This document shows, piece after piece, positions 1-11,141 of a stretch of 64,000 bases of DNA. Numbering within the stretch: position 1 is the first letter of the stretch; each line of letters starts with the position of its first letter. Source of the stretch: Persicaria tinctoria. Taxonomy: Eukaryota > Streptophyta > Magnoliopsida > Caryophyllales > Polygonaceae. The stretch is taken from assembly GCA_037127255.1 (NCBI GenBank), contig JBANSL010000018.1, positions 24,463,175 to 24,527,174 of the forward strand, given 5' to 3'. The position numbers and the translations under genes were made by a program. Below the pieces are notes generated by a model that saw only the letters and a list, made by a program, of their open reading frames with translations, made no database searches and had not been told where the DNA came from.

Positions 1-409
1 GGAAGTAGACGCGCGGTGGAGGGGTCTACCCTAAGCTAATTAAATTAGCTTGGGGGCTAGGTACCTAATTGAACATTCAAAAGGACTTGTAAGAAAAATA
101 ATATTTTGTTGTGTTATGCCGAGAGATTGTATACTACTGAAAGTCCGTAAATTTTTCTTTTAGTAATAAAAATAAAATCTAAAATTTATAATAGTTAAAT
201 AAATAAATAAAAATTGTATTGTTTGATATATTCTTTAAAAAACATATGAATATATTTATTGATCAAAAACGTTTTTTTTCTAGCACCATCTGTGTGGCAT
301 CTGTGCTGGGAAGGTGTCAGCTTATCATCTTCCTCGACAATCATTGTTCTTATTATTGATCATTCATTTCACTTTCATCCAGAATGGCTCCTTGAAACTA
401 TCTTATCCC
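1..409. other. AT-rich spacer
   Basis: No reading frame, RNA gene or repeat pair was recognised here. The sequence is AT-rich with short T runs. The last eight bases (402-409, CTTATCCC) are the left target duplication of the hAT element that follows. Confidence 0.5.
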
Positions 410-885
410 CAGAGGCGGATCTATTAGTAAGCTAGCCCAGCTGTTGCTGGGTTGACTTTTTTTGGGCCAGCTTTGAAAACATCATTTGTTGGACTGAATT
501 ATTATTTTTGTTAGCAAAAATTGGACCCAAACACTTGTAAAATCTACCTAGATGGGCATGTTTTGAGATGTCTAAAATTTTGCTTTATCTATTTTTTTTA
601 AAGTTCAAATTATCTTTTCTCCATTATTCCTCCTTTTGTTTTTTTGTTTAAAAATCCCATCTTTTTACTTTTTCCCATTTATTTCGGTGTAATTTTAAAC
701 GTTTTTTTTTCTAATCCATCAATAACTGAAAAAAATAACACTTATTGTAAATGACAAATCTTAAATTTCTTTTGGATTCTTAATGTATAGTATTTCATAA
801 TCATAGCTTTGTTATAATTTTTTTTTCTCTCTTCACCATAATTATTTTTCGCTCACCTAACTTTAAAATATTAGATCCGCCACTG
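410..885. mobile_element. Non-autonomous hAT element, 476 bp
   Basis: The element starts CAGAGGCGGATCTA and ends TAGATCCGCCACTG, so the ends are inverted repeats of about 14 bp with one mismatch. It is flanked by a perfect 8-bp duplication, CTTATCCC, at 402-409 and 886-893. An 8-bp duplication with CAG...CTG ends is diagnostic of the hAT superfamily, and the GGCGGA core resembles plant Tip100-type ends (family knowledge). The interior is AT-rich and has no reading frame, so it would depend on a transposase made elsewhere. Confidence 0.85.
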
Positions 886-1470
886 CTTATCCCCCTTCGC
901 CCATATTTGATTTACGGAGTACCTGTATTTGTTAAAAAAATCGCACATTTGCACATAGTTTCTCAATATTATAAAACATATCATATAAAAGTTCAATTTC
1001 ACGTTTTCTAACTAAATCACAAGTTTTAGGTACGAGATAAACTTTCTTGCAACCCTAGCATTATCCAGCGAAAATCTTAAAACCCTTGTGACAAAATGCT
1101 AAAAACAAACTAGAGGAAATTATGTACTTCATCCGTCTAAAAAAAGATAGTTATAACCCGCACAAGATGTAATTAAAGGCAAAAAAATCAAATTTTTTTT
1201 GGATAAATATATCATACCAAAATTTTTGTTGGGAGCCGAAGGTTAGTTAGAACTTTTAGTGTTTTGGTATATATATATATACAACAACTTCTCTACGGGT
1301 ATAAACACTATTCACCAACATTAACATTGAGAGCTTTGCAAACACCAAAACACTAAAAGTTCATATATATATATATATATATAGGGGGGGGGCATGCGGT
1401 GGCTCGAGCCCCCCCGGAGAAAAATAAATTGGTATATATATTAAATGAAGTGGTGTAGGTACAAGGTGAA
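886..1470. other. AT-rich spacer with mariner-like end
   Basis: No gene seen. Near 1134-1160 the sequence resembles the CTCCCTCCGTCC-type terminus of plant Stowaway/mariner miniature elements (here TACTTCATCCGTCTAAAAAA). I could not find a matching opposite end, so a decayed or partial copy is the most I can say. Confidence 0.3.
1250..1362. repeat. Inverted repeat with 19-bp perfect arms
   Basis: The 19 bases at 1250-1268 (GAACTTTTAGTGTTTTGGT) are the exact reverse complement of 1344-1362. Each arm is followed on its right by an AT dinucleotide run, and 75 bp lie between the arms. A G-run and a C-run follow directly at 1383-1390 and 1410-1416. It could be a small inverted-repeat element or a hairpin; no target duplication was identified. 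Confidence 0.6.
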
Positions 1471-1545
1471 ATTCTAGCTTAGTTGGTTAAGGCCATTGTT
1501 TGGGTGAGAAGTGGAGCCGAGTTCGATTCCCCACTCTTCACCTTC
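1471..1545 (+). mobile_element. tRNA-derived SINE head (pol III A and B boxes)
   Basis: An A-box-like sequence TAGCTTAGTTGG lies at 1475-1486 and a B-box-like sequence GAGTTCGATTCC at 1519-1530. That spacing is typical of a tRNA-derived internal pol III promoter. The sequence between does not fold as a full tRNA and has no recognisable anticodon arm. A SINE head is the best reading. The 3' end is not defined, since no A- or T-tail with target duplication was found within the next 400 bp. Confidence 0.5.
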
Positions 1546-1830
1546 TTCTAGAAGAAGAGAAGATCTAGAGCGTCAAAGAGAAGAAGGATAAGAAGGAAAA
1601 TTGTTGCGCGGTCATAGAGGGTTGTGAAGAACGCAAATCGATCGTGTTGTTGTGGTGGTAAAGCTTGAAGTCGGGGATATTATGTGCATTGTGGGACTTA
1701 AAGATTTTGTGTTGCTCTTTTTGGTTGGTTGGTTTGTTTTATGTTTCTTGTCTTGATTGTTTGCCAAGGATTGGGTTGGGTAAGTTTTCTTAGGGTTTTA
1801 TTGGTGGGTAATGGTCAACAACTAGTGCTT

Positions 1831-1950
1831 CAAGTTGTCCTAGCGTGTCTTAAATTTTTCCATCAATAAAAGAGGAACATCTATTCGACTCAAGCTATCC
1901 TAGTGTGTCTTAGGTTTTTCAATCAATAAAAGAGGTAGATCTATTCGAAA
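1831..1950. repeat. 60-bp imperfect tandem duplication
   Basis: Two diverged copies of a 60-bp unit lie head to tail (1831-1890 and 1891-1950). Both contain the run CAATAAAAGAGG and end in ATCTATTCGA. No coding role is visible. Confidence 0.7.
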
Positions 1951-2684
1951 ATTTCCCCAATGCAAAGGAATGTGATGATGTTCATCTCGTACTACATGTG
2001 TATAGTTAGAGGGTTTCCACCGTAAATCTTGTGCCTTGTTTTTATTTGATCTATCTTACTTATTTAGTAGCGCTAACACAACCTCTACGCCTCTTCGAAG
2101 ATTCTTATAATTTTGCAGTGGAGAGTGTTAACCATACAACATGGGAACTTTAACTCCGCTACTTTTGTAAGGAAAATGAATTCACAATGAAGCCATATAC
2201 ACTAGGCTTCATATAATCATATGGGGCAAACTAACAAAAATTTATAAACTTTGTAAAATAGAGGTTAAAGAATTATACAAAACAAATTGAAACAAAACCT
2301 GATTGTTTAAACTCTGAAATCATTTCCCATAATACACAAATACGTACCCCATACAAAGTTTAATTGCATAAACCGATTAAAATTGATACTTCGTATATTT
2401 CGACCGATTTCAAGTGTCCCGTACACACCCTAGTCGCTAAAGGAGTAGCAAAGTTGAACCGGCTGATTTCTACAAAACAAGCCCTGGCTCGCGGAGCTTG
2501 GGAAGTGGGGTTTGTTTGAATTAAAAATAGGGCAAATAGTAGTGTTAATGGGCCTCCTTAGTTATTGGGCTTTCCATATTGAAGCTCTTGTTAAGTGGAG
2601 ACCTGCACAGTCCACATTTTGCATTACTTAGAGCATCGATCTCTAACATATGCCCCATTTTGGAAATTTTAGAGCTTCTATATA
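1951..2684. other. Non-coding spacer
   Basis: No gene or terminal repeat was recognised. The right end runs into a TATC-rich stretch that marks the probable start of the Helitron-like element. Confidence 0.4.
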
Positions 2685-2729
2685 TCTATATAATCTATAC
2701 CTATATATCTATATCTATATCTATATAAT

Positions 2730-4355
2730 TACTTAATTCCGAATACTTTTCGCTGACGTGGCAGTATCTCCGCAATTCTCTCCTTTTCACCCAATGAGAT
2801 TTTATCTTTTTTTCCCCCTTTTTTCCCCTCTTGCTTAGGGTTAGATGTCTCCTTGCTAGCCGCCTCCTTCCTTCCTGAATATTGATTCGTCTCCATTTCG
2901 ACGATTTCGTCTCTTCCTCTTTTGCTCTACCAGTTCCATCGCTCTTCCTCCTCCGTTGCTCTTCCTCCGCCACCGGTAAGGTTATATCCCTTCCTCCTCT
3001 TCGCCCTCTTTCTACGCTTCTCCACTTGCCCCCATTCTCCTTTCCGTTCTGTAGCGCATCTCTTCTCCTTCCGACACCCTTCGGCTTGTGAACTACGCCT
3101 CCAAATCCTTGGCTGCGCCGTCTCCCCCTCCAATTCGCTCTCTTGATTTTCTGTCTTCTTCCTTCTTCCGCCCTTGATTGATTATCAAGTATAGGGTTTC
3201 CCTTATTTGGGCCCTTATTTTCAAAATTGAGGATTCAAATCTAGCTTTCCCCTCTCTCATATTCAGATCTCAATATCATTCATCCACATTGATGAAAGTT
3301 CTTGCTCTCGCATCCATGGACGTCACCTTCCTTGAGCTTGTTGTTCGTTGGATCACTCTCCGTTCTAGGTTTGTCTTTCCGGTAATCACTCTTCGTTTTA
3401 GGTTTCTCTTTCCATTATTCACTTTTGGTTGTTCGTTGGATATATTGGGGATTTTATCCTAGCAATTTCTCTACTTTTGACATTCATAAGGCGATTGCAA
3501 GTCTACTTGAAGATATTTCAGAATATGTTGTAGTAACAGGTCCGAGTACTAATTCTGTAGGTTTTATATTAGTTATAATCATTAGTTGTAAATATTGAAA
3601 TAATTTTGTGAACTTCACTCTAATATTTTGTTCAAGTTTATCATATTGTGTATGGCTGAAAATGTGGCATATTACTTGTTGATTGTAGCTATAATTTTGG
3701 AACTTGAAAGTTTATAAGCTCTTTCTTATTCAATTTTGGCACCGTTAATGATTTTGTGCTTTAGTTATCACCTAAAGGACATTCTTGTCACCATTAATGC
3801 AACTACCATGAACGTTGCAGGCTCCAAGGTCTCTTGAAGATCCAAAAGGACATTCTCTAGTATCTCCCATTTCTGCTGTCGTTTAGGTAACATCTCTATC
3901 TTTTACCTATTTAGTCAAAATCACTTCTTCTATTGCTTAATTGTTTATTACCTTTGAATCGATTAGTTAATTTTAAGTATTCTGGACAATATTTTTTATT
4001 GTTGCACATGGCGTGAATTTGCTGCACTTTCCGATCATCCTAGCTAGGGTTCATCTAATGAGGGATTCCATTTCGGATTTGCTGATTCACAAAAGGGTTC
4101 TTATTCCATCTCTGCATGTGATCGATTTCAAATCTTCGTTGCCTGCATAAGGTTGATTCAATCCATTCTTTTTTTTTTATCTAATTTTTAATTTTCCATT
4201 GTTTTTATGGATCGAATTATTCCATAATTTTTTTTAATTATTTTTTCATCAAATTTCCGGTCACCCTAGGTGCATCTAACGGGGGATTCAAAAACAGGTT
4301 TTGCCGATTAAAAAAAGGGCTTTATCATTTGCATGTGTCTGTTGTCGATTATAGA
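2730..4355 (+). other. Left part of Helitron, leader-exon-like sequence
   Basis: After the TATC run, a CT-rich stretch (about 2815-2974) ends in CGCCACCG followed by GTAAGG, a good splice donor. It therefore looks like a non-coding leader exon with an intron behind it. An exon-like segment follows an acceptor at about 3821 but is not recognised and contains a stop. The remainder is AT-rich and intron-like. Confidence 0.35.
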
Positions 4356-5254
4356 TGATACGGGGTTAGCCGTAGGATGGCCCGATCTTCGACAATCAAA
4401 ATAGAAATAACAAGAACGGAAGCAAAGACTCGATGAACAAGAATAAAGACTCGAAATTGAAAACAAGACACCACCGATGAGGACTGAATCGAACTAAAAT
4501 AGAACGAGGCAAAGACCACAGGCCTCCTAAGAGGGTAGGAACCAAATACCAATGACTATAAAGCCCGCCTCTACAACCTTACACAACCAAGCGGACAACT
4601 TGGAGGCACAAGGAGGGGACTTGTGATTACCAGGATCACTAAGCTCTCGCGAGGTTGACGAACTCAAAGCAAACCAAGTTAGATCAAGAACCAATTTGCA
4701 ATCGATGAGCAACACTACGAATCGATTGACTTTCTCACAGGCATGTTTCACACAAACTGTATTTAAATAAGATAATAAATCAAAGGTTGATTTACTAATT
4801 AAGATAATAAATCAAAGGAATTATTTAAATAATCCTAAAGTAACCTAAAATAGCTTAATTAATTAAGTCACATGAAAGAACACATGAAATAAGCCCATTT
4901 GGCCAAGGAAGACTCCGGCGCCCGCATTCCAGCAGCAGCATCGTGCACGGCCGCGCGCCTGGGCTACACGCCCGCACACCACCTGCACGCCCGCGCACCT
5001 GGCAGCTTGTGCTTCAAACGTCGGCATCGATCCCTCGAGCGTTGGCATCGAGACCATTAGCACTTCCGATGCACATGTACGTCTTCATTGGTGGTTCTGG
5101 AAGTTGAACCGCGCTCGAGAACAAGGAGTGACTCACAAAGAGGAATGAGTCGCGTTGAAGCTTCTTGGCTCGGGCTTGAGTCATAGGTCCGTCTCCGAGT
5201 ATGATCGGCGCGTCGGGAGGTGTAGATGACGGCGTAGAAGATGGTCCCGCATCA
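4356..5254 (-). repeat. 3' LTR of the Gypsy element (899 bp)
   Basis: It matches 11142-12081 over nearly its whole length. It is about 40 bp shorter because a segment present in the other LTR near 11550-11620 is missing or rearranged here around 4765-4800. A GC-rich stretch (4916-5001) stands out from the AT-rich surroundings. Confidence 0.95.
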
Positions 5255-5267
5255 ACCTCCCCTTCTT
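5255..5267 (-). other. Polypurine tract of the Gypsy element
   Basis: Read on the minus strand, AAGAAGGGGAGGT lies directly against the TGATGCGGG start of the 3' LTR. This is the expected place and composition for the plus-strand DNA primer. Confidence 0.8.
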
Positions 5268-8200
5268 AGAAAGGATTCGACCACGAATCCAAGTCCTCGT
5301 CCACGACAAGATATGGAATAAGATCCGCGACGTTGAAGGTAGCACTCACGCCATATGTTCCAGGAAGCTCCGGCTTGTAGGCATTGTCTCCCACCTTCTG
5401 TAGAACCTTGAAAGGTCAATCTCCTCGCGGTGCAAGCTTGCTCTTCCGCTCATTGGGAAACCTCTCCTTCCTCAGGTGCACCCACACTAGATCCCCTGGC
5501 TGGAATGTCACCAATTTGCGCCCCTTGTTGGCCTTATTGGCGTTGTACTCAGCCTTCCGCATGAGCTGCTGACGCGTCCGCTCATGTAGCTCCTTGACGA
5601 ACTCAATCTGCTTACCTGCGTCAAAAGACTCACTCTCTCTCATAGGATATGGAGTAAGATCAAAAGGGGTTAGTGGATTAACACCATATACACATTCAAA
5701 AGGAGTTATTTTAGTTGAGGAATGCATTGTCCTATTGTAAGCAAACTCCACATGAGGTAAGGCTTCTTCCCAAAGCTTCAAATTTTTCCTTAAAATGGCT
5801 CTAAGGATAGTGGTTAAGGTCCTATTGGTCACCTCAGTTTGGCCATCTGTTTGGGGGTGACTAAAGGTAGAGAATAACAATCTAGTTCCCAATTTATTCC
5901 ATAAAGTTCGCCAAAAATGACTCAATAACTTAACATCCCTATCACTCACTGTGGTTTTCGGCACTCCATGCAACCTAACTACCTCTCTAAAGAACAAATT
6001 CGCAACATTGGTAGCATCATCAGTCTTATGGCATGCTATAAAGTGAGCCATCTTAGAAAATCTATCCACCACCACAAAGATAGAATCCCTCCCCTTCTTA
6101 ATTTTAGGCAATCCCACAATAAAGTCCATAGAAATATCTTCCCAAGGGGCTGAAGGTATAGGGAGTGGGGTGTACAATCCATGGGGCATAAGCTTAGACT
6201 TGGCTTTTAAACAGTCAATACATCTCTTAAGGCAATGTTCTACATCCCTAAGCATATGTGGCCAATAAAAGTGTGACTTAAGCGTATGATAGGTCTTATC
6301 TCTCCCAAAATGACCCATTAAACCTCCACTATGGACTTCATTCGCCAATAATAATCGAAGAGAAAACCTAGGGAAACACACTTGGTCTTTCCTAAATAAG
6401 AATCCATCAAAGATATAAAATTGGTCGGTAGGACCCTTATCTAGGCACTTTCCAAAAACTTCCCCAAAATCAGCATCAATAACATATAATTCCTTAATGT
6501 ATACAAAGCCTAAGACTCTAGAATCCAAAGTGGTCAAAAGGACATGTCTTCTAGATAAAGCATCAGCAACCACATTGTCTTTCCCTTTCTTATACTTTAT
6601 AACATAAGAAAATGTCTCAATAAATTCCATCCATCTACCATGCCTCCTATCAAGTTTATCTTGGCTCTTAAAATATTTTAAAGATTCATGATCAGTCCTA
6701 AGTATAAACTCGCTAGGCCAAAGGTAATGGGACCATGTCTTAAGGACTCTAAACAATACATATAATTCTTTGTCATACGTAGAGTAATTAAGACATGCAC
6801 CTTTTAATTTTTCAGAAAAGAAGGCTATAGGCTTACCTTCTTGCATGAGGACACCTCCAATCCCAACTCTGCTAGCATCATATTCAGCCTCGAAAGGCCG
6901 AGTGAAGTCAGGTAGAGCCAGCAATGGCGCATGAGTGAGCTTCTTCTTGAGCTTGCAGAACGCCTTCTCCTGAGCTGGACCCCACTCGAACTCACACCGC
7001 TTCTTTGTGAGCTCTGTGAGAGGGGTTGCGATGGAGTTGAAGTCGCGCACAAAACGTCGGTAGAAGCTCACTAGGCTCTGGAAACTCCTCACATGGCCGA
7101 TATTGGTAGGTGTCGGCCAGTCCTGGATTGCCTTGATCTTAGCATCGTCGACTCGCAATCCGCTTGAACTCACTACAAAACCCAGAAAAGACACCTGATC
7201 ATTACAAAGCTCACATTTCTTATGATTGACATACAAGTGTTCTAATCTAAGTGTAGAAAGTACTTTCCTCAAATGTGCTTCATGATCCTTAGGTGATTTA
7301 CTATAGATAAGAATGTCATCAAAATAAACAACAACAAATTTACCTATGAAATTCCTAAGCACATGATTCATTAATCTCATGAAAGTACTAGGTGCGTTAG
7401 TCAAGCCAAAAGGCATAACCAACCATTCATACAGTCCAAATTTAGTTTTGAATGCTGATTTCCATTCATCGCCCTCCTTCATCCTAATCTGATGGTAACC
7501 GCTTTTAAAATCGATTTTAGAAAAGATAGAAGAACCATGCAACTCATCTAACATGTCATCTAAGCGGGGTATAGGATGGCGATATTTCACAGTTATGTTG
7601 TTAATTGCCCTACAGTCTACGCACATTCTCCAAGAACCATCTTTCATAGGCACTAACAACACAAGCACAGCACATGGACTCAAACTTTCCCTAATGTATC
7701 CCTTGTCCAACAGTTCCTGGACTTGGGATTGAACCTCTTGGGTTTCAGTGGGATTCATTTTGTAAGCAGGCCTATTAGGCAATGCAGCCCCTGGAATGAG
7801 ATCGATTTGATGCTCAATTCCTCTGACAGGGGGTGGACCTGCTGTTATGTTCTTGGGGAAAACATCCTTTGCATAGGAGCATGAGGGTTGTTTTCCCATC
7901 CGCAAACTCATCTAAAAATGTACTCTTGGAAGCCAAAAATACACCCTTAGGCCGAGTAAGGGTAGACACATGGCTCGACTGAGCCTCCTTATCTAGCTTA
8001 CCTTTACTTACCTTCCGCTTCTCAATCTCATCAGCCACCTGGGTTGGCGTCATAGGCTTGAGAACGACATTTTTGCCCTAAAAAGTAAAGGAATACCTGT
8101 TAGTAAAACCATCATGCAAGACCTTACGATCAAACTGCCAAGGACGACCTAATAAGATATGACAGGCTTGCATATGTACTATATCACATAACACATCATC

Positions 8201-8611
8201 TTCATAATGTTCTAATTTGATATGCACTTTGACTTGCCTATTCACTTTCAAATTACCACAGTCGTTCATCTAATGCAATTTATAAGGCCTAGAATGCTGA
8301 ATAGTAGGGAGTTGTAATTTATTAATCATCTCTTAACTAGCTAAGTTACAACAACTTCCCCCATCAATGATCACATTAACCACCTTACCCTTAACTAAGC
8401 ATCGAGTATGAAACAGATTCTCACGTTGATTGTCATCACATGGTGCAGGAACAACACTTAATACTCTCCTAACAATTAGTGATTCTCCATGTTCATAATC
8501 AATGCCATCATCATCTTCATCATAAGTAAGCAGATTAAGGTTTTGATCATTATCATTAGCATGCTCTTCATTTTCATCACAAGAATTGTCACACATATTC
8601 ACCCAAGTGAT
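5266..8611 (-). pseudogene. Gypsy pol: protease, RT, RNase H, integrase
   Basis: The longest open stretch (5416-7911, 831 codons) holds reverse transcriptase with YFDD at about residues 196-199, RNase H starting at the Asp-Ala-Ser near residue 345, an integrase zinc site (His 527, His 534, Cys 564, Cys 567) and the catalytic triad Asp 596, Asp 657, Glu 693. Upstream, in pieces, is the protease with active site IIDGGSCCNLAS (about 8336-8370) and the motif HILLGRPWQFDR (about 8130-8165). Damage: TAG or TAA stops after the protease active site and near 8080 and 8270, a frameshift near 7880, and a TGA at 5416-5418. The same frame then continues for about 50 codons to a stop at 5266. It could not make a full polyprotein. 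Confidence 0.95.
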
Positions 8612-9606
8612 TAATCATGAGAGTTTTCTTATTGGGAGAATCCTTCATAGTATGACCTCTACCCTGACATTTAAAGCATACAATGTCCCTAGATCTAGTA
8701 GTAGAGGGGTTAGGGTTACTCCCTTTAGGACCAGTAGATGTCCCGGACGAATCTCGACCCGTCCAAGGTGCCTTGCCTTTGTTTAAGGTTTTCTAAGTGT
8801 TGTTTAAGCTCTCTAGCATAGTGCTGAGGGACAAACCTATTTCTCATCAAAGCTTTCAATTGGTTCCAAGACGCGATAGGCGCATCAAGGGCTCTTCTTC
8901 TTTCCTTAATCAAATTATCCCACCAAATAAGAGCAAACCCTTGAAATTCTAAAGAAGCCAATTGTACTTTCTTAGGTTCAGAAAAATTGTGACAGATCCA
9001 GATTTGATCCATTTTTGTCTCCTAGTCAATATATGCATCTGGATCTGTCTTACCATCAAAGGAAGGAATCTTTACCTTTACCTTACCTATGCCGTCCTAA
9101 TCAGGATCTCTATGCTCACGGTATTGGTAACGACCTCCTCTGTCGTTCTGCCTCGGGCGTTGATCCTAATAGTCCTCCTCTTGGAAGTCATCGTCACGCT
9201 CCGAGTAGTAGAACTCCTCCTGGAAGCCACGGCCTCTACCTCTTCCTCGTCCATGCCCCTGCGCATTAGCAATTCCGTGATTTCTACCATTTCTCTCCCC
9301 TCGTGGAGAGTTGTTCTCTTCAAAGATAGGATTATGCAAATTAAGGTTAGGAGGAGGGTTAGGATTTCGGACTTCCCTTTCATCGTTAGGCGTCTCGTCA
9401 CGCCTTTGATTACCTTGACCACCAAGGTTATTAGACCCGCTCGGCCTAGACTCCACGGCTGTTATCCTTTCTCCCAAAGCTGTCAAATTCTGATTGATGC
9501 CATTGAGAATGGCTACCAATTCGGGTTGCAAGGTAGAAGCATTGGTGGAGTTGTTCTCATTGTTTCCATTGTTGGCATTGTTCCCATTGTTAACCTGCTG
9601 AGACAT
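8612..9606 (-). pseudogene. Gypsy gag
   Basis: The likely start is the ATG at 9606, giving an Asn-rich N-terminus (MSQQVNNGN...). The retrotransposon gag core follows, with the FQGFALIWWDNL motif at about 8920-8960. A zinc knuckle lies at about 8635-8680 (CFKCQGRGHTMKDS), in which the fourth ligand, normally Cys, reads Ser. In-frame TAG stops occur at about 9166, 9097 and 9028, and another stop at 8725. Gag would form the virus-like particle and bind the RNA. As written it cannot be made in full. Confidence 0.85.
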
Positions 9607-9826
9607 TGCAAACAAAAACAAATAAGGAACTATGTCAAGATTAGCAAAATATAAACAATCTTGCAAGTGTTTCGCTCACACTCTTCTCTCTAACTGGTAT
9701 GACAAGCTTGTTGGGGCAATCCCCTTTGGGCAAATCAACACTCAAGCAAAGACTTAGCAACATAAGGTAAGAGATCAAGAGAATGGGCAAGAGACAACAA
9801 CCGAAAAAAATCCAACAGAAGCAAAG

Positions 9827-10215
9827 TATCGAGTCGGTATGTCAAGGTATCGACTCGGTATTTTCACAACAGAAGCAAAGTATGGACTCGGTATGCCAAG
9901 GTATCGACTCGGTATGTTGGGTATCGACTCGGTATATGATGCTATCGAGCAGGTATGTTGTGGTATCGAGTCGGTATGACCAGGAATGTACTCTACGGTA
10001 CGAACACCACTCGACGGACACTCGATAGCAGCTGTAGGCACTTGAGAAGTAAGAGGACTCTCGACACAAGGAGGAACAAGGCAAGAGCACTCGAAAATTG
10101 GGACCAAGTACTTGACAGAATCCAGTAAACACACAAAAGCACTCGATCAAGGGATCTAGTACTCGATAGTGGCTATAATAGCAAGATAGCACTCGATAGA
10201 ACACAACACTACAGC
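9827..10215. repeat. Minisatellite in the Gypsy leader
   Basis: Short variants of GTATCGACTCGGTATG and ACTCGATAG recur about every 15-40 bp across this stretch. The unit is irregular and drifts from left to right. It lies in the untranslated leader between primer site and gag. The rest of the leader (10216-11126) is AT-rich with T runs and has no recognisable frame. Confidence 0.7.
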
Positions 10216-11126
10216 CGTACTCGACAAAGAAGGACAAATAAAATAAAAGAAAGGAAAACTTGGAACTTTTACCTCTTTTTGATCTAACCCTTAGTAAGGA
10301 CGTTGTAGTTGCAAGGTAGGGCTTAAAAAAAATTGTGTTTTGGGAGGTATGTGTTTAAGGCTTTTTCGAGTAGGGCTATGAAATTTTCACCAAAATTCGT
10401 CCTTGAAGCTTCTTGCACTAGACTTGACAATCCCATTTTTTTTTTTTTGAAGCTACTTTTGCCCCTAGTGAATTTCATCCTCCTAGGTCAAAGCTTTGAA
10501 TGTATTCTTTTTTTTTTTGAATTTTTCGGACTCTTTTTTTTTTACTAATGCAAGAAACTATCTATGAAATAAAAGGACTCTTGAAAATTTAAACTATGGT
10601 GAAAGAAAAATTAAATTTATGTAGCCCTAATGAAATATATATATAGGTGATGGTTTGGCTAAATATGCTAAATAAACCTATCTATGCCTTTTATAATCTA
10701 TGATAGAAAATATGAGATATATCTACCACAAATTTCAACAAATTAAATAAGGCAACAAAATAGATAGATCTAGGATAGCAAAAGATAGAACAACAACAAC
10801 TAGGGTTAGGAATACCCCTTGTTTTTTGACTTGGAGGTTGCCGACTAAGATTATTCTTTCAACATGCAGCAAAGTGCAACCACAATCAAATTAATTAAAC
10901 CAATGGTGTCGGCTGACCAATGGTACAAATCGGCTTCAACAAGGCTACCATGGGACACGGCTAGAGTGTGTTTAGGCTAATTGCAACCACAATTATCACA
11001 AACAAAATAAAGGTTAATGCAATCAAATTAAAAAATTCAAGAAGTAAAAACCAAGAACAAGAAAGAATCTATTTTTTTTGTAGGGTAGGGAAAAAAAAGA
11101 CACAACTTTTGATGTCGGAAACCAAA

Positions 11127-11138
11127 GCTCTGATACCA
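11127..11138 (-). other. Primer-binding site, initiator-Met tRNA type
   Basis: On the minus strand the sequence is TGGTATCAGAGC, the standard complement of the 3' end of plant initiator tRNA-Met. It begins three bases inside the 5' LTR, which sets the orientation of the element. Confidence 0.9.
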
Positions 11139-11141
11139 ATT

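Noticed and set aside
3178..3462. 94-codon plus-strand frame in the first Helitron
   Set aside because: Composition is of CT-rich non-coding DNA and nothing in it is recognised.
8962..9654. 230-codon plus-strand frame
   Set aside because: It is antisense to the Gypsy gag and shows no recognisable domain; composition is explained by the opposite strand.
9827..10215. Regular-looking repeats that could suggest a CRISPR-like array
   Set aside because: The units are irregular, lack unique spacers of constant length, and sit in the leader of a plant retrotransposon.
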